Shown piece by piece: positions 19,170 through 29,141 of a DNA stretch of 64,000 nucleotides (the first letter of the stretch is position 1; every line of letters starts with the position of its first letter). This stretch comes from Actinomycetota bacterium (GTDB lineage Bacteria; Actinomycetota; Actinomycetes; Nanopelagicales; Nanopelagicaceae). The stretch covers positions 30,840 to 94,839 of the forward strand of contig JAPLBB010000052.1 of assembly GCA_026392945.1 (NCBI GenBank), in the 5' to 3' direction. The translations under genes were made by a program, and so were the position numbers. The notes under the pieces were generated by a model. That model was not told where the DNA came from. It did not search any database and worked only from the letters and a program-made list of their open reading frames with translations.

Positions 19170-19592
19170 TTAGCTAAAGAAAAGAAGTGTTCCTACATTA
19201 CTTCCGAAATCAGCTCCACCGCGTAATAATGCGAAGATAATTAAAGCTGCGCCAGCTAAGGATAAATCCTTGAAAAATGCGATACTTTCATTTTGCTTAG
19301 CAGCTGCATCAGTTTCTTTCCAGAATGTATGGAATAGAAATGCAGCTGGAATAAGAAATGCAGCAATCAGAAGTGCTCCAAGGTCGGCGTAGAAGCCAAG
19401 CAATATATAAACTCCACCGATAAGAATCATTAATCCACTTAGGTAAACCGCAGCCCTAGCCATTGGAATTTTCTTATATTTGGCATAGCCAGTCATTGCT
19501 TCGTTTTTTGTAAAATGAGCGATGCCTGAATTTATGAATATTAGAGCAAATAGCACTCTGCCTGCGATTAAAGCGATTTCAGTTACTGACAT
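19170..19592 (-). CDS. DoxX-family membrane protein
   Basis: GRVLFALIFINSGIAHF N-terminus, 4 TM segments. Confidence 0.82.
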   Translation of the reverse strand: MSVTEIALIAGRVLFALIFINSGIAHFTKNEAMTGYAKYKKIPMARAAVYLSGLMILIGGVYILLGFYADLGALLIAAFLIPAAFLFHTFWKETDAAAKQNESIAFFKDLSLAGAALIIFALLRGGADFGSNVGTLLFFS

Positions 19593-19730
19593 TTATTGTC
19601 CTTACTATTTTCATGACCAATTTGGCCGCTTGGAAAGATTAGGGGCTACTGTCAGGTATATAAACTAACCTTATGGGTGTGTTCAATGAAATTACTAGAA
19701 ATTACTTATTTGTAAGCGTGGGCAACTTTT

Positions 19731-20909
19731 ATGAGTGAGAATATTGCAACCATTTTGCATGTAGATATGGATGCTTTCTATGCATCTGTTGAAGAGCGTG
19801 ATGATCCAAAATTAAAAGGAAAAGCAGTTGTTGTCGGCGTTGGCAAGCGTGGTGTTGTTTCTGCGGCAAATTATGAAGCAAGAAAATTTGGCATCAGAGC
19901 TGCAATGCCAATCTATAAAGCAAAGGCATTAGCACCCCATGCAGTTTTCATTGCACCAAATATGGCGAGATACGCGGAGGTATCTGAACAGGTGATGGCG
20001 ATATTTAGGGATGTAACACCACAAGTTGAACCAATCTCATTAGATGAAGCTTTCTTAGATGTAACTGGAGCAAGGCGGCTATTGGGAAGTGGCATAGAGA
20101 TAGCAGATCAAATACGAAAGCGAGTAGAGAAAGATTTAGGAATTACTTGTTCGGTAGGAATTGCACATAATAAATTTATTGCCAAAATTGCATCCGGCCG
20201 TTGCAAACCTAATGGGGTATTAGAGGTAGATCCCGAGAAGATGTTGGAGTTTCTGCATCCGTTGGCCGCAAATGAGATTTGGGGAGTAGGCCCAAAGACA
20301 AATGAGCTGTTGGAAAAAATGGGTTTATTTACAATTGCTGACATTGCAAATACACCACGAAGTACGTTGATAAGAGTTTTAGGTCAAGCAAGCGGTGCCT
20401 CTTTATACGAGCTTGCCTGGGGTCGAGATTACCGCGATGTGATTACCGAACATGCTGAAAAAAGCATTAGCGCATCTCAAACTTTTGATGTTGATCTCTA
20501 CCAACCAGAGGAAATTTTGAAAGAGTTTTTAAGGTTAACGGAAAAAAGTGCAGATCGAATGCGCGCAAAAGGATTAGCTGCAAGCACAATTTCGATCAAG
20601 GTGAGATTCGCAGATTTTAAAACTATTTCAAGATCTAAATCATTAGATTTACCAACGACTGGAACCCAGGAAATTTTTGAGGTAGCAAAATCTCTTTATC
20701 TAGGCCTTGAATTAGATCGAGTACTCGTTAGGTTAGTTGGCGTCTCGTTGGATTCACTAGTAGAAAATGATGATGTGACGCAGATGGTATTAGGCGAGCG
20801 CATCAGCAGTTGGCAGCAAGCAGACCGCGCAATTGATCGGGTTAAAGCCAAGTTTGGCAGCGGCAGCCTGCGCCCGGCCCGCTTGGTAGATGACAAAGAT
20901 GGGGATTAA
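19731..20909 (+). CDS. dinB: DNA polymerase IV
   Basis: ILHVDMDAFYASVEERDDP, SLDEAFLDVTG, SVGIAHNKFIAKIAS. Confidence 0.95.
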   Translation: MSENIATILHVDMDAFYASVEERDDPKLKGKAVVVGVGKRGVVSAANYEARKFGIRAAMPIYKAKALAPHAVFIAPNMARYAEVSEQVMAIFRDVTPQVEPISLDEAFLDVTGARRLLGSGIEIADQIRKRVEKDLGITCSVGIAHNKFIAKIASGRCKPNGVLEVDPEKMLEFLHPLAANEIWGVGPKTNELLEKMGLFTIADIANTPRSTLIRVLGQASGASLYELAWGRDYRDVITEHAEKSISASQTFDVDLYQPEEILKEFLRLTEKSADRMRAKGLAASTISIKVRFADFKTISRSKSLDLPTTGTQEIFEVAKSLYLGLELDRVLVRLVGVSLDSLVENDDVTQMVLGERISSWQQADRAIDRVKAKFGSGSLRPARLVDDKDGD

Positions 20910-20954
20910 AGGCTAAAAGTTTTAAAAATGTGACAAGTGCTCTATATTTAGAAT

Positions 20955-21299
20955 ATGGACCTTTCAGATCATGAACGCAAGCTCCTGGCAGAGATGGAGG
21001 CTGCGCTAGAACAAGAAGATCCAAAGCTGCTTTCAACCTTAACTGGCAAAGCTCGCACTCGCCAAGGCTCAAGGGCGCTATTAGGTTTTTCAATCTTAGT
21101 AGTAGGCCTGTTGGTTTTAATTAGCGGACTTATCGCAAAAGCCACCGTTGTTGGCGTTATTGCCTTCCTAATCTCATTAACCGGAGTGATCCTAATAATC
21201 ACCAATATCTCAGTTAAATCTGCGCCAAAGCGGGCTAAGCGAGCTGGCTGGGGAAGCGGTTTGGAGGAGAGGTGGGATCGACGTAATAATGAAAACTAA
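20955..21299 (+). CDS. DUF3040-type small membrane protein
   Basis: MDLSDHERKLLAEMEAALEQEDPKL N-terminus and two TM helices. Confidence 0.85.
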   Translation: MDLSDHERKLLAEMEAALEQEDPKLLSTLTGKARTRQGSRALLGFSILVVGLLVLISGLIAKATVVGVIAFLISLTGVILIITNISVKSAPKRAKRAGWGSGLEERWDRRNNEN

Positions 21300-21319
21300 G
21301 TAGCTACCTGCCCCCATTC

Positions 21320-21344
21320 ACCACCCAAGCTGGGTGGTTTTTTT
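21320..21344 (+). terminator. rho-independent terminator
   Basis: ccaccca-agc-tgggtgg followed by tttttttt. Confidence 0.85.
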
Positions 21345-21390
21345 ATGCCATTTTTATCCCAATTCCAGCGTGGAGGGCGGGGGAGGGCAA

Positions 21391-21440
21391 ATGGGTGTTT
21401 GGGGTTGAAAGTGGGTAAAAAGGGAGTAAAGTGGTGACCT
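21391..21440 (+). promoter_or_regulatory. candidate MraZ operator: G-rich direct repeats with 10-bp period
   Basis: atgggtgttt|ggggttgaaa|gtgggtaaaa|agggagtaaa|gtggtgacct immediately upstream of mraZ. Confidence 0.6.
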
Positions 21441-21463
21441 GGCCTATTGTCTAAGCGGGGGAG

Positions 21464-21904
21464 GTGCCAACAATGTTTCTGGGCACCCATGAACCAAAGC
21501 TGGATGAAAAGGGCCGTTTAATTTTGCCAGCCCGCTTTAGAGATGAATTAGCAGATGGCTTAGTAATTACTAAAGGACAAGAGCACTGTCTATATGTTTT
21601 TCCAGCCTCTGAGTTTGCTTTAATAACTGAGAGATTGCGCCAAGCGTCAGTTACGCAAAAAAATTCTCGTGATTATTTAAGAGTTATGTTTGCCGGCGCT
21701 CATGATGAGGTGCCAGATAACCAAGGCCGCGTAACTATTCCAACTGGTCTTAGAACATATGCAACTTTAGAAAAGAACTGCGTAGTAATTGGCGCCAATA
21801 CCAGATTAGAAATTTGGGATTCAACTGCTTGGAATAAATATTTAGCAGACCGGGAAAAAACATTTGCTGATGTTTCCGAGGAGGTGCTACCTGGATTGTT
21901 TTAA
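21464..21904 (+). CDS. mraZ: transcriptional regulator MraZ
   Basis: [29 protein letters not shown]; first dcw gene. Confidence 0.95.
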   Translation: MPTMFLGTHEPKLDEKGRLILPARFRDELADGLVITKGQEHCLYVFPASEFALITERLRQASVTQKNSRDYLRVMFAGAHDEVPDNQGRVTIPTGLRTYATLEKNCVVIGANTRLEIWDSTAWNKYLADREKTFADVSEEVLPGLF

Positions 21905-21923
21905 ATCCAATCAAATATCAATT

Positions 21924-22012
21924 TAGGCCACCGCCACTCATAACTATTCGCGGCGCCACTTCCCCGGTGCCGCGCGTTATTTATCGAAGATCCGTCGAGC
22001 GGCGGTGACCTA
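21924..22012 (+). ncRNA. structured RNA element between mraZ and rsmH (candidate mraW RNA motif or a related element)
   Basis: closing stem TAGGCCACCGCC/GGCGGTGACCTA (11 of 12 paired), internal 9-bp stem CGCGGCGCC/GGTGCCGCG, small TCGA/TCGA stem. Confidence 0.65.
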
Positions 22013-22098
22013 AGTAGATATCTGAGGTAGCAGTAAGAAAAAAGCAGTATCAGTAAGAAATAGAAAGAGAAGCAGAAATAGATAGAGGGGGAGAGCAG

Positions 22099-23052
22099 AT
22101 GAGTGCAGAGATCGCACACATACCAGTCGCACTTGCGCGCTGCGTTGATCTTCTTACCCCAGCAATTGTTAATAAGAGTAAGCCATATTTAATTGATGCC
22201 ACATTAGGACTAGGTGGTCATGCAAAAGCTTTCTTAACTACTTTTCCAAACTTACAATTAATCGGATTTGATCGAGATAGTAAAGCACTTGAGATTGCCG
22301 CCGCAGGCCTTTCCCAATTTTCAGATCGCACCCACTTTTTTCACAATACCTACGATGAGATTGATTCAATCTTAAATCAACTTGGAATTACTGCCGTAGA
22401 TGCGATTCTCTTTGATTTAGGGGTCTCATCGATGCAGCTAGATCAAGCAGATCGTGGTTTTTCTTACTCACAAGATGCCCCACTAGATATGCGGATGGAT
22501 CAGAGCGCGCAGCTAACTGCTGAGATTGTCTTAAACACATATAACCATGGTGAGTTAGCAAAGATCTTGCAAAATTATGGTGAAGAAAAGTTTGCCAGCA
22601 AGATTGCCGAAAATATTATTAAAGCCCGCAGTAGTGGCAGGTTAAAGAGCACTAAGGATTTGGCTGAGATTGTTAAGGAATCAATCCCAGCACCAGCAAG
22701 GCGTACCGGTGGAAATCCAGCTAAGCGAACCTTCCAAGCACTTCGGATTGAGGTTAATCAAGAGCTAGCGGTATTAGAGCGAGCAATCCCAGCAGCATTA
22801 TCTGCCTTAAGTGTGGGCGGACGGTTAGTAGTGATGAGCTATCAATCACTTGAAGACCGGATAGTTAAGAGCCACTTTGCCCAAGCGACAAAATCAAACA
22901 CTCCACTAGGACTTCCGGTAGATCTACCTAACTCAGCGGCTAGTTACAAGTTACTTATTTCTAGTAGTCAAGCAGCTGATGAGAGTGAGCAGTTAAGTAA
23001 CCCAAGATCACAATCAATGAGGCTTCGGGCGATTGAACGGGTGGCTGCCTAA
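22099..23052 (+). CDS. rsmH: 16S rRNA (cytosine(1402)-N(4))-methyltransferase
   Basis: IDATLGLGGHA, LFDLGVSSMQLDQADRGFSY, RRTGGNPAKRTFQALRIEVN. Confidence 0.95.
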   Translation: MSAEIAHIPVALARCVDLLTPAIVNKSKPYLIDATLGLGGHAKAFLTTFPNLQLIGFDRDSKALEIAAAGLSQFSDRTHFFHNTYDEIDSILNQLGITAVDAILFDLGVSSMQLDQADRGFSYSQDAPLDMRMDQSAQLTAEIVLNTYNHGELAKILQNYGEEKFASKIAENIIKARSSGRLKSTKDLAEIVKESIPAPARRTGGNPAKRTFQALRIEVNQELAVLERAIPAALSALSVGGRLVVMSYQSLEDRIVKSHFAQATKSNTPLGLPVDLPNSAASYKLLISSSQAADESEQLSNPRSQSMRLRAIERVAA

Positions 23053-23435
23053 TGGCGATATTTGAATTAGCACCGGCCCTTGAGATCTCACGCAAAATTG
23101 TCAGAGAGCAAGCGAATAAAGCTGTACTTCGGTTGGTGCCAGATATTAAGCAAGGCGCAGTCGCGCCAGATCGCACCTTTGGTATTTTCCTAGGAGCAAT
23201 CTTCACCGTTGGCTTACTTGCGCTATTGGTTATTAATACTGCGCTCGCCCAAGATGCATTTGTTCTTAAAGATCTAAAGCAACAGGCCCAAGTTTTAACC
23301 GACCAACGAGAAGCAATTTTGCGTGAGGTTGCCCAAAAATCCTCACCAGATCAGCTGGCACAAAATGCGGCCAACCTTGGCATGGTGGCATCTACTAATC
23401 CGCGATTCCTAGATATGTCAGTAGGTAACAAATGA
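23052..23435 (+). CDS. FtsL-like septum formation protein
   Basis: small single-TM protein with coiled coil between rsmH and ftsI; position-based. Confidence 0.65.
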   Translation: MAIFELAPALEISRKIVREQANKAVLRLVPDIKQGAVAPDRTFGIFLGAIFTVGLLALLVINTALAQDAFVLKDLKQQAQVLTDQREAILREVAQKSSPDQLAQNAANLGMVASTNPRFLDMSVGNK

Positions 23436-25243
23436 ATCAGCAACAATTAGTCCAGGATCGAATTCGTAAAGTTGTAGCTATTGTAATTGTAATTTTCCTG
23501 CTTTTCGGTTTACGGTTAATTGATATTCAAGCAATCCGGGCAAAGGGCTTTGTGGATCGCGCTGATAATGAGTTAAGCAAATCTGCAACTCTATTGGCCC
23601 CTAGAGGTACTATCTTTGATATCAATGGAGTCGAGTTAGCTCGCAGTATTTCAGCAATAAATATTGCAGTGGATCAAACAGTAGTTAATGACCCAATTAC
23701 CGCAGCAAAAATCGTGGCCCCGATTCTGGGAATGACTACTAGTCAATTGCTACCAGATCTAACAGGAGAGCGCCGATATGTATTAATTGCAAAAGACATT
23801 ACGCCGGCAAAATGGCGTGAAGTGAATTTAGCAATTGAAAGTTATAACACTGAAGTGTTAAAGAGCAAAGATGGAATAAGTAAGCGAATCGGCGGGTTTG
23901 TACCGGAGCGAAGTTATATTAGAGATTATCCAAGTGGCGCAATTACCTCATCACTAATTGGAATTATTAATGATCAAGGTACAGGTGCTGCTGGTATCGA
24001 AAGCAGTTTAAATGGATTACTTTCTGGTGTTAATGGTAAATATATATATGCAAATGGTCGCGGAAATATTATTCCCGGATCAGAGCAGGTAAGTGTGGAA
24101 GCAAAATCTGGTACCAGTATTCGGCTAACCATTGATCGAGATGTTCAATGGGTCGCACAAAATGCCATCAGCCAAGCTGTTGCATCATCAAGGGCTAAAT
24201 CTGGAACGGTAATTGTGATGGACCCTAAAACAGGAGCAATTTTGGCACAAGCAAGTGCACCGACATTTGATCCAAACTCAAATTCGATCACGCAAGAGAA
24301 ACTTAAAAACCCAGCTGTGCAAGAGGTTTATGAACCAGGATCTACTGGCAAGGTAATCACGGTTGCTGCAGCGATGCAGGAAGGGCTGGTTTCACCAGAT
24401 ACGGTGTTTACTATCCCTTACTCAATGAAAGTTTCAGATGGTGTTTTTAGTGATCATGAAAAACATCCAACTCAAAGATTAACCACTACAGGTTTGTTGG
24501 CTGTTTCAAGCAATACAGGTTCAATTCAAATCGGGCAGAAACTAGGAAAAGATAATCTTTATGATTACCTACGGAAGTTTGGAATTGGTGAAAGTACTGA
24601 CTCGAAGTTGCCGGGTGAATCAGTTGGAATTCTTCATCCAGTTAAAGATTGGTCTGGCACATCACTTCCTACCATTTCATTTGGTCAGGGATATTCAGTA
24701 ACTGCAATACAAGCAACATCAGTATTTGCGACAATTGCAAATGATGGCGTGCGCGTTAAACCTTCAATCTTGGCTGGTGTAGTTGATGAGAGTGGAAAGT
24801 ACACACCTGCGAAACCAAATGAATCTATAAAGGTATTAAGTGCTGAAACTGCGATAAATCTTCGGGCAATGATGGAGAGCGTTGTTTCTAAAGATGGAAC
24901 TGCCCCAACTGCAGCTATTCCTGGCTATCGAGTTGCTGGTAAAACTGGAACAGCAATGCGCTACAACACTTCCTGCAGCTGCTACAGCGGATATACCGCG
25001 TCATTTATTGGTTTTGCTCCAGCTGATCAACCAAAGTACGTAGTTAGTGTGACCATTCAAGATCCGCAAGGACTTCATTGGGGTGGCGCTCTTGCTGGCC
25101 CAGTGTTTAAAAAAGTAATGAGTTTTGTTCTGCAAAATGAACGCATTAAACCTACGCCAACCGCTGATACTTTTTTCTCCCTAACTGAAGCGGCACTAAA
25201 GTCTCCAAAACAAAGCATCAAAAAGAGTGAGCCAAAATTATGA
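23432..25243 (+). CDS. ftsI: cell division penicillin-binding protein FtsI/PBP3
   Basis: APRGTIFDINGVELARS, transpeptidase YEPGSTGKV, SSNTG, KTGTA motifs. Confidence 0.94.
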   Translation: MNQQQLVQDRIRKVVAIVIVIFLLFGLRLIDIQAIRAKGFVDRADNELSKSATLLAPRGTIFDINGVELARSISAINIAVDQTVVNDPITAAKIVAPILGMTTSQLLPDLTGERRYVLIAKDITPAKWREVNLAIESYNTEVLKSKDGISKRIGGFVPERSYIRDYPSGAITSSLIGIINDQGTGAAGIESSLNGLLSGVNGKYIYANGRGNIIPGSEQVSVEAKSGTSIRLTIDRDVQWVAQNAISQAVASSRAKSGTVIVMDPKTGAILAQASAPTFDPNSNSITQEKLKNPAVQEVYEPGSTGKVITVAAAMQEGLVSPDTVFTIPYSMKVSDGVFSDHEKHPTQRLTTTGLLAVSSNTGSIQIGQKLGKDNLYDYLRKFGIGESTDSKLPGESVGILHPVKDWSGTSLPTISFGQGYSVTAIQATSVFATIANDGVRVKPSILAGVVDESGKYTPAKPNESIKVLSAETAINLRAMMESVVSKDGTAPTAAIPGYRVAGKTGTAMRYNTSCSCYSGYTASFIGFAPADQPKYVVSVTIQDPQGLHWGGALAGPVFKKVMSFVLQNERIKPTPTADTFFSLTEAALKSPKQSIKKSEPKL

Positions 25244-26706
25244 GCAGCCGCCCAGTAAAATTCGATAAAAAGGCGTTATCAAGCTTTGATCAGAAGTTGT
25301 TTAATACAGATGTAGAAGTTTCTGGAGTTTCCATTAATGCCGCTGAGGTAAAAAGCGGAGATTTATTTATAGCTCTTCCTGGAGCAAAAACTCATGGTAT
25401 TAATTTTATCGATGAAGCAATTTCCAATGGCGCAGTCGCCGTTCTAAGTGATAGAAAAATAGATTGCTCAATCCCAGTTTTTATAGATCAAACACCAAGA
25501 AATTTAGTGGGCCCGATTTCCGATTGGTTATACAACAACCCATTTAGCCAGTTAGTTGCGGCAGGAATAACCGGAACAAATGGGAAAACAACCACAACTA
25601 ATTTAGTCAAACAGTTTTGGGATCTTAACGGTATTCATTCTGGGTTAATTGGAACACTTGGCGTTGAGATTGGAGTGGAAAAGATTGCTGGGGTTCGAAC
25701 CACGCCAGAGGCGGATGAATTACAGGCACTTGCCGCCGTGATGGTTGAGCGCGGCAGTACTCATCTAGCAATGGAGGTCAGTAGCATTGCCATTGATCAA
25801 TCTCGGGTAAGTGGTGCTAAGTACAAAGTAGTGGCTTTTTCAAATTTAACTCAAGACCATTTGGATTACCACAAAAGTATGGATGAATATTTCAACGCAA
25901 AAGCAAAGCTTTTTACCTCCGAGTATGCGCAAAATACCTTGATCAATATCGATAATTCTTATGGCAAGAAGCTTTTCGAAATATGTAAAATAACTAAGAA
26001 GTCAGTATCCCGGAATGATAAGAACGCTGATTGGCACTACAGTAAAATTGAATCACAAAGTGATGGCTATAAGGTTGAGATTTCTGACAAAAATGGAAAA
26101 GTAATCAGTGGCAATTTTCCACTAATTGGTGAACACAATTTAGATAATCTTTTGTTAGCAATTGCTGTGGTCAGCATTTGTGGTCTTACAAATACTCAGA
26201 TCTCTAATGCAATTAATAAATTAAAAAGTGTGCCGGGTAGATTAGAAATAATCTCAGCCGGTCAACCATTTTCAGCTATTGTCGATTATGCCCACACGCC
26301 AGATGCAGTGAGTAGAGTTTTAAACAGTGTGAAATCTTTTACATCTGGTCGAGTAATCGGGATATTAGGTTGCGGCGGAGACAGAGATAAAAGTAAGCGC
26401 TCACCAATGGGCCAGGCACTTTTTGCTGGAAGTGAACTAGCAATTTTTACTAGTGATAATCCGCGCAGTGAGAAGGCAGAAGAGATCCTTAAGGATATGA
26501 CTGGCGGAATAAATCTTGGTGAAAAAGGATTTGTTCTAACTGATCGAAAAGATGCAATTAATTTCGCAGTAAAAATGGCTAAATCTGGAGATTGCATATT
26601 GTTGTTGGGTAAGGGACATGAAAGTGGGCAAGAGATTAATGGTGTTGTAACACCTTTTGATGATCGAGTTGAGCTGCTAAGTTCAATCCGGCAGGCGGCT
26701 AAATAA
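25240..26706 (+). CDS. murE: UDP-MurNAc-tripeptide synthetase
   Basis: GITGTNGKTTT, YAHTPDAV, GCGGDRDKSKRSPMGQ, FTSDNPRSE. Confidence 0.94.
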   Translation: MSSRPVKFDKKALSSFDQKLFNTDVEVSGVSINAAEVKSGDLFIALPGAKTHGINFIDEAISNGAVAVLSDRKIDCSIPVFIDQTPRNLVGPISDWLYNNPFSQLVAAGITGTNGKTTTTNLVKQFWDLNGIHSGLIGTLGVEIGVEKIAGVRTTPEADELQALAAVMVERGSTHLAMEVSSIAIDQSRVSGAKYKVVAFSNLTQDHLDYHKSMDEYFNAKAKLFTSEYAQNTLINIDNSYGKKLFEICKITKKSVSRNDKNADWHYSKIESQSDGYKVEISDKNGKVISGNFPLIGEHNLDNLLLAIAVVSICGLTNTQISNAINKLKSVPGRLEIISAGQPFSAIVDYAHTPDAVSRVLNSVKSFTSGRVIGILGCGGDRDKSKRSPMGQALFAGSELAIFTSDNPRSEKAEEILKDMTGGINLGEKGFVLTDRKDAINFAVKMAKSGDCILLLGKGHESGQEINGVVTPFDDRVELLSSIRQAAK

Positions 26707-28085
26707 TGATTAATATTTCAGCAGCAGAGTTTGCAAAGGTTGTCTCTGGAAAGCTTAATTTAATATCGGATGAAATGATAATAAATGAAATTCCGGTAAT
26801 TAACTCAGATAAAGCAGTCAAAGGAACATTCTTTGTTGCCTTTAAAGGCGAGCATGCTGATGGCCATGATTTTGTTGATTCGGCAATTAATTCTGGAGCA
26901 AAGTTTGTATTAGTCTCTAAGCAAGTAAATGTACCATCAATACAGGTTGAGGATGTTGGCCAAGCTTTATTAGCGCTAACTTCATATGTAAGAAGTAAAT
27001 TAACTGGATTAAAGTTGGTTGGGATTACGGGCTCTCAAGGCAAAACAACCACAAAAGAGTTTTTGGGTTCGATTTTACAATTAGCAGGCAATACAGTTGC
27101 AACTGAAGGAAATTTCAATACCGACATTGGCGTGCCACTTACAATTCTTCGTTGTAATGAGCAGACCAAATACTGCATTGTTGAAATGGGCGCAAGACAT
27201 GTGGGGGACATTGCCAAATTAACTAAAGTCGCAGCCCCAGATGTAGGGGTAGTTTTGGTAGTGGGCCGGGCGCATCTTGGCGAGTTTGGTTCGGTGGAAG
27301 CACTTGCAAAAACTAAAGCAGAGTTAATAACCAATCTACTTCCAAATACAATTGCAGTACTAGGCAGTTACGACAAATTCACGCCGAAAATGGCAGACAA
27401 CCTTGCAATAAAAAAGATTATTTTTGGTGATGGTCAAACAGTTCGTGCTGCCGATATTGAAATGCACGGTGGTTATGCACACTTTGACTTAGTAACTCCA
27501 ACCGGCAGAAACCCAGTCTCACTTCAGTTGCTAGGTGAACATCAAATTCCTAATGCACTTGGTGCCGCCGCAGCAGCATATGCACTTGAGATAAATAATG
27601 AGCAAATTGCCACTGGATTAATTACTGCAACTTTAGGTAGCAAGTGGCGCATGGAGATTGAAGAGCTAGATGGGCTAAAAATAATTAATGATTACTACAA
27701 CGCCAATCCAGAGAGCACAAAAGCAGCAATTAAAACTTTAGTTTTGCTCAGTCAAGAAAGCGGTGGAGCATCATGGGCGGTACTCGGAAAGATGCATGAG
27801 TTAGGTGAAGCAGAGCAATCTGGGCATCAAGAGGTTGTGAAGTATTGCCAGGAGATCGGGGTTGACCATCTAGTTACCGTGGGGACTGGCCTATATAAAC
27901 CTGAGGAAAATGAAAATTCTGAGAAACATTTACTCATACATAACTGCGCAAATGCAGATACTGTTTTAGAGTTAGTCAGTAACTTTTCTGCCGGTGATGT
28001 GATTTTGCTAAAAGCATCCAGATCAGAGAAATTTGAGGATTTGGCTAATTTACTTAGAAGTAAATGGAGCGGGGGAGTAGTGTGA
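26706..28085 (+). CDS. murF: UDP-MurNAc-tripeptide--D-Ala-D-Ala ligase
   Basis: GITGSQGKTTTKEFL, NDYYNANPESTKAAI. Confidence 0.94.
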   Translation: MINISAAEFAKVVSGKLNLISDEMIINEIPVINSDKAVKGTFFVAFKGEHADGHDFVDSAINSGAKFVLVSKQVNVPSIQVEDVGQALLALTSYVRSKLTGLKLVGITGSQGKTTTKEFLGSILQLAGNTVATEGNFNTDIGVPLTILRCNEQTKYCIVEMGARHVGDIAKLTKVAAPDVGVVLVVGRAHLGEFGSVEALAKTKAELITNLLPNTIAVLGSYDKFTPKMADNLAIKKIIFGDGQTVRAADIEMHGGYAHFDLVTPTGRNPVSLQLLGEHQIPNALGAAAAAYALEINNEQIATGLITATLGSKWRMEIEELDGLKIINDYYNANPESTKAAIKTLVLLSQESGGASWAVLGKMHELGEAEQSGHQEVVKYCQEIGVDHLVTVGTGLYKPEENENSEKHLLIHNCANADTVLELVSNFSAGDVILLKASRSEKFEDLANLLRSKWSGGVV

Positions 28086-29140
28086 AAGGAATATTGCTTT
28101 CAGGTGCAGTTTCAGCAATTTTTGCATTCTTTGCAACCCCTGCGCTAATTCGATTTTTAACAAAGAAAAGTTACGGCCAAATAATAAGAGATGATGGCCC
28201 AACTACTCATCAGGTAAAGCGCGGAACGCCAACAATGGGTGGCATAGTTTTAATCACAGCAACTTTATCCGGGTATTTTATTAGCCACTTAGTCACTACC
28301 GTTAGGCCAACCACTTCTGCTTTATTAGTTATTGGATTAATTCTTGGGTTAGGCCTAGTTGGGTTTCTTGATGATTGGTTAAAAGTTGCTCGTCAACAAT
28401 CACTAGGCTTAAATGCTAAACAGAAATTATTCGGACAAGCTTTAGTTGCTGGCTGTTTTGCTTATGCTGGACTACAGTTTCCAGATAGTGCTGGACTAAC
28501 ACCTATCTCTGCAAACCTTTCAACGGTTCGAGATACTTCAATAAAGTTAACACTAGTTGCGGTAATCATTTGGGTAATTCTAATGGTACTGGGCACAAGT
28601 AACGGAGTGAATCTAACTGATGGCTTAGATGGACTTGCAACTGGAGCAGCAGTTATGGTCTTTACATCATTTATTTTGATCGGCGTATGGGAGTTTGGAC
28701 AAAGCTGTGCAGTTTCACCAGGACTTAAGTGCTACGCAGTTAGAGATCCCCTTGATCTTGCAGTATTAGCAGCTGCCCTAGCGGGTGCATGTGGTGGTTT
28801 TCTTTGGTGGAATGCATCTCCTGCAAAAATATTTATGGGAGATGTTGGTTCATTGGCTTTAGGGGGTGCGCTAGCTGGACTGGCAATTACGCTGAGAACT
28901 CAACTTCTGCTTGTAGTACTTGGATTTATTTTTGTACTAATAACATCTTCGGTAATCATTCAAGTTGTTTACTTTAAAATATCTGGTGGTAAACGGGTAT
29001 TTAAAATGGCACCACTTCAGCACCACTTTGAGTTACTTGGGTGGGGTGAAGTAACTATTGTGATTAGATTTTGGATCATTGCAAGCCTTGGGGTAGCAGC
29101 AGGTTTAGGCCTCTTTTATGCCCAGTGGGTTGTTTCCTAA
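28082..29140 (+). CDS. mraY: phospho-MurNAc-pentapeptide transferase
   Basis: KRGTPTMGGIVL, NLTDGLDGLA, FMGDVGSLALGG, PLQHHFELLGW; GTG start at 28082 (MKGILL). Confidence 0.94.
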   Translation: MKGILLSGAVSAIFAFFATPALIRFLTKKSYGQIIRDDGPTTHQVKRGTPTMGGIVLITATLSGYFISHLVTTVRPTTSALLVIGLILGLGLVGFLDDWLKVARQQSLGLNAKQKLFGQALVAGCFAYAGLQFPDSAGLTPISANLSTVRDTSIKLTLVAVIIWVILMVLGTSNGVNLTDGLDGLATGAAVMVFTSFILIGVWEFGQSCAVSPGLKCYAVRDPLDLAVLAAALAGACGGFLWWNASPAKIFMGDVGSLALGGALAGLAITLRTQLLLVVLGFIFVLITSSVIIQVVYFKISGGKRVFKMAPLQHHFELLGWGEVTIVIRFWIIASLGVAAGLGLFYAQWVVS

Positions 29141-29141
29141 T

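Noticed and set aside
20842-21205. minus-strand ORFs opposite dinB 3' end and DUF3040 gene
   Set aside because: Sense-strand genes have clear family motifs; antisense ORFs lack ribosome-binding sites and motifs.
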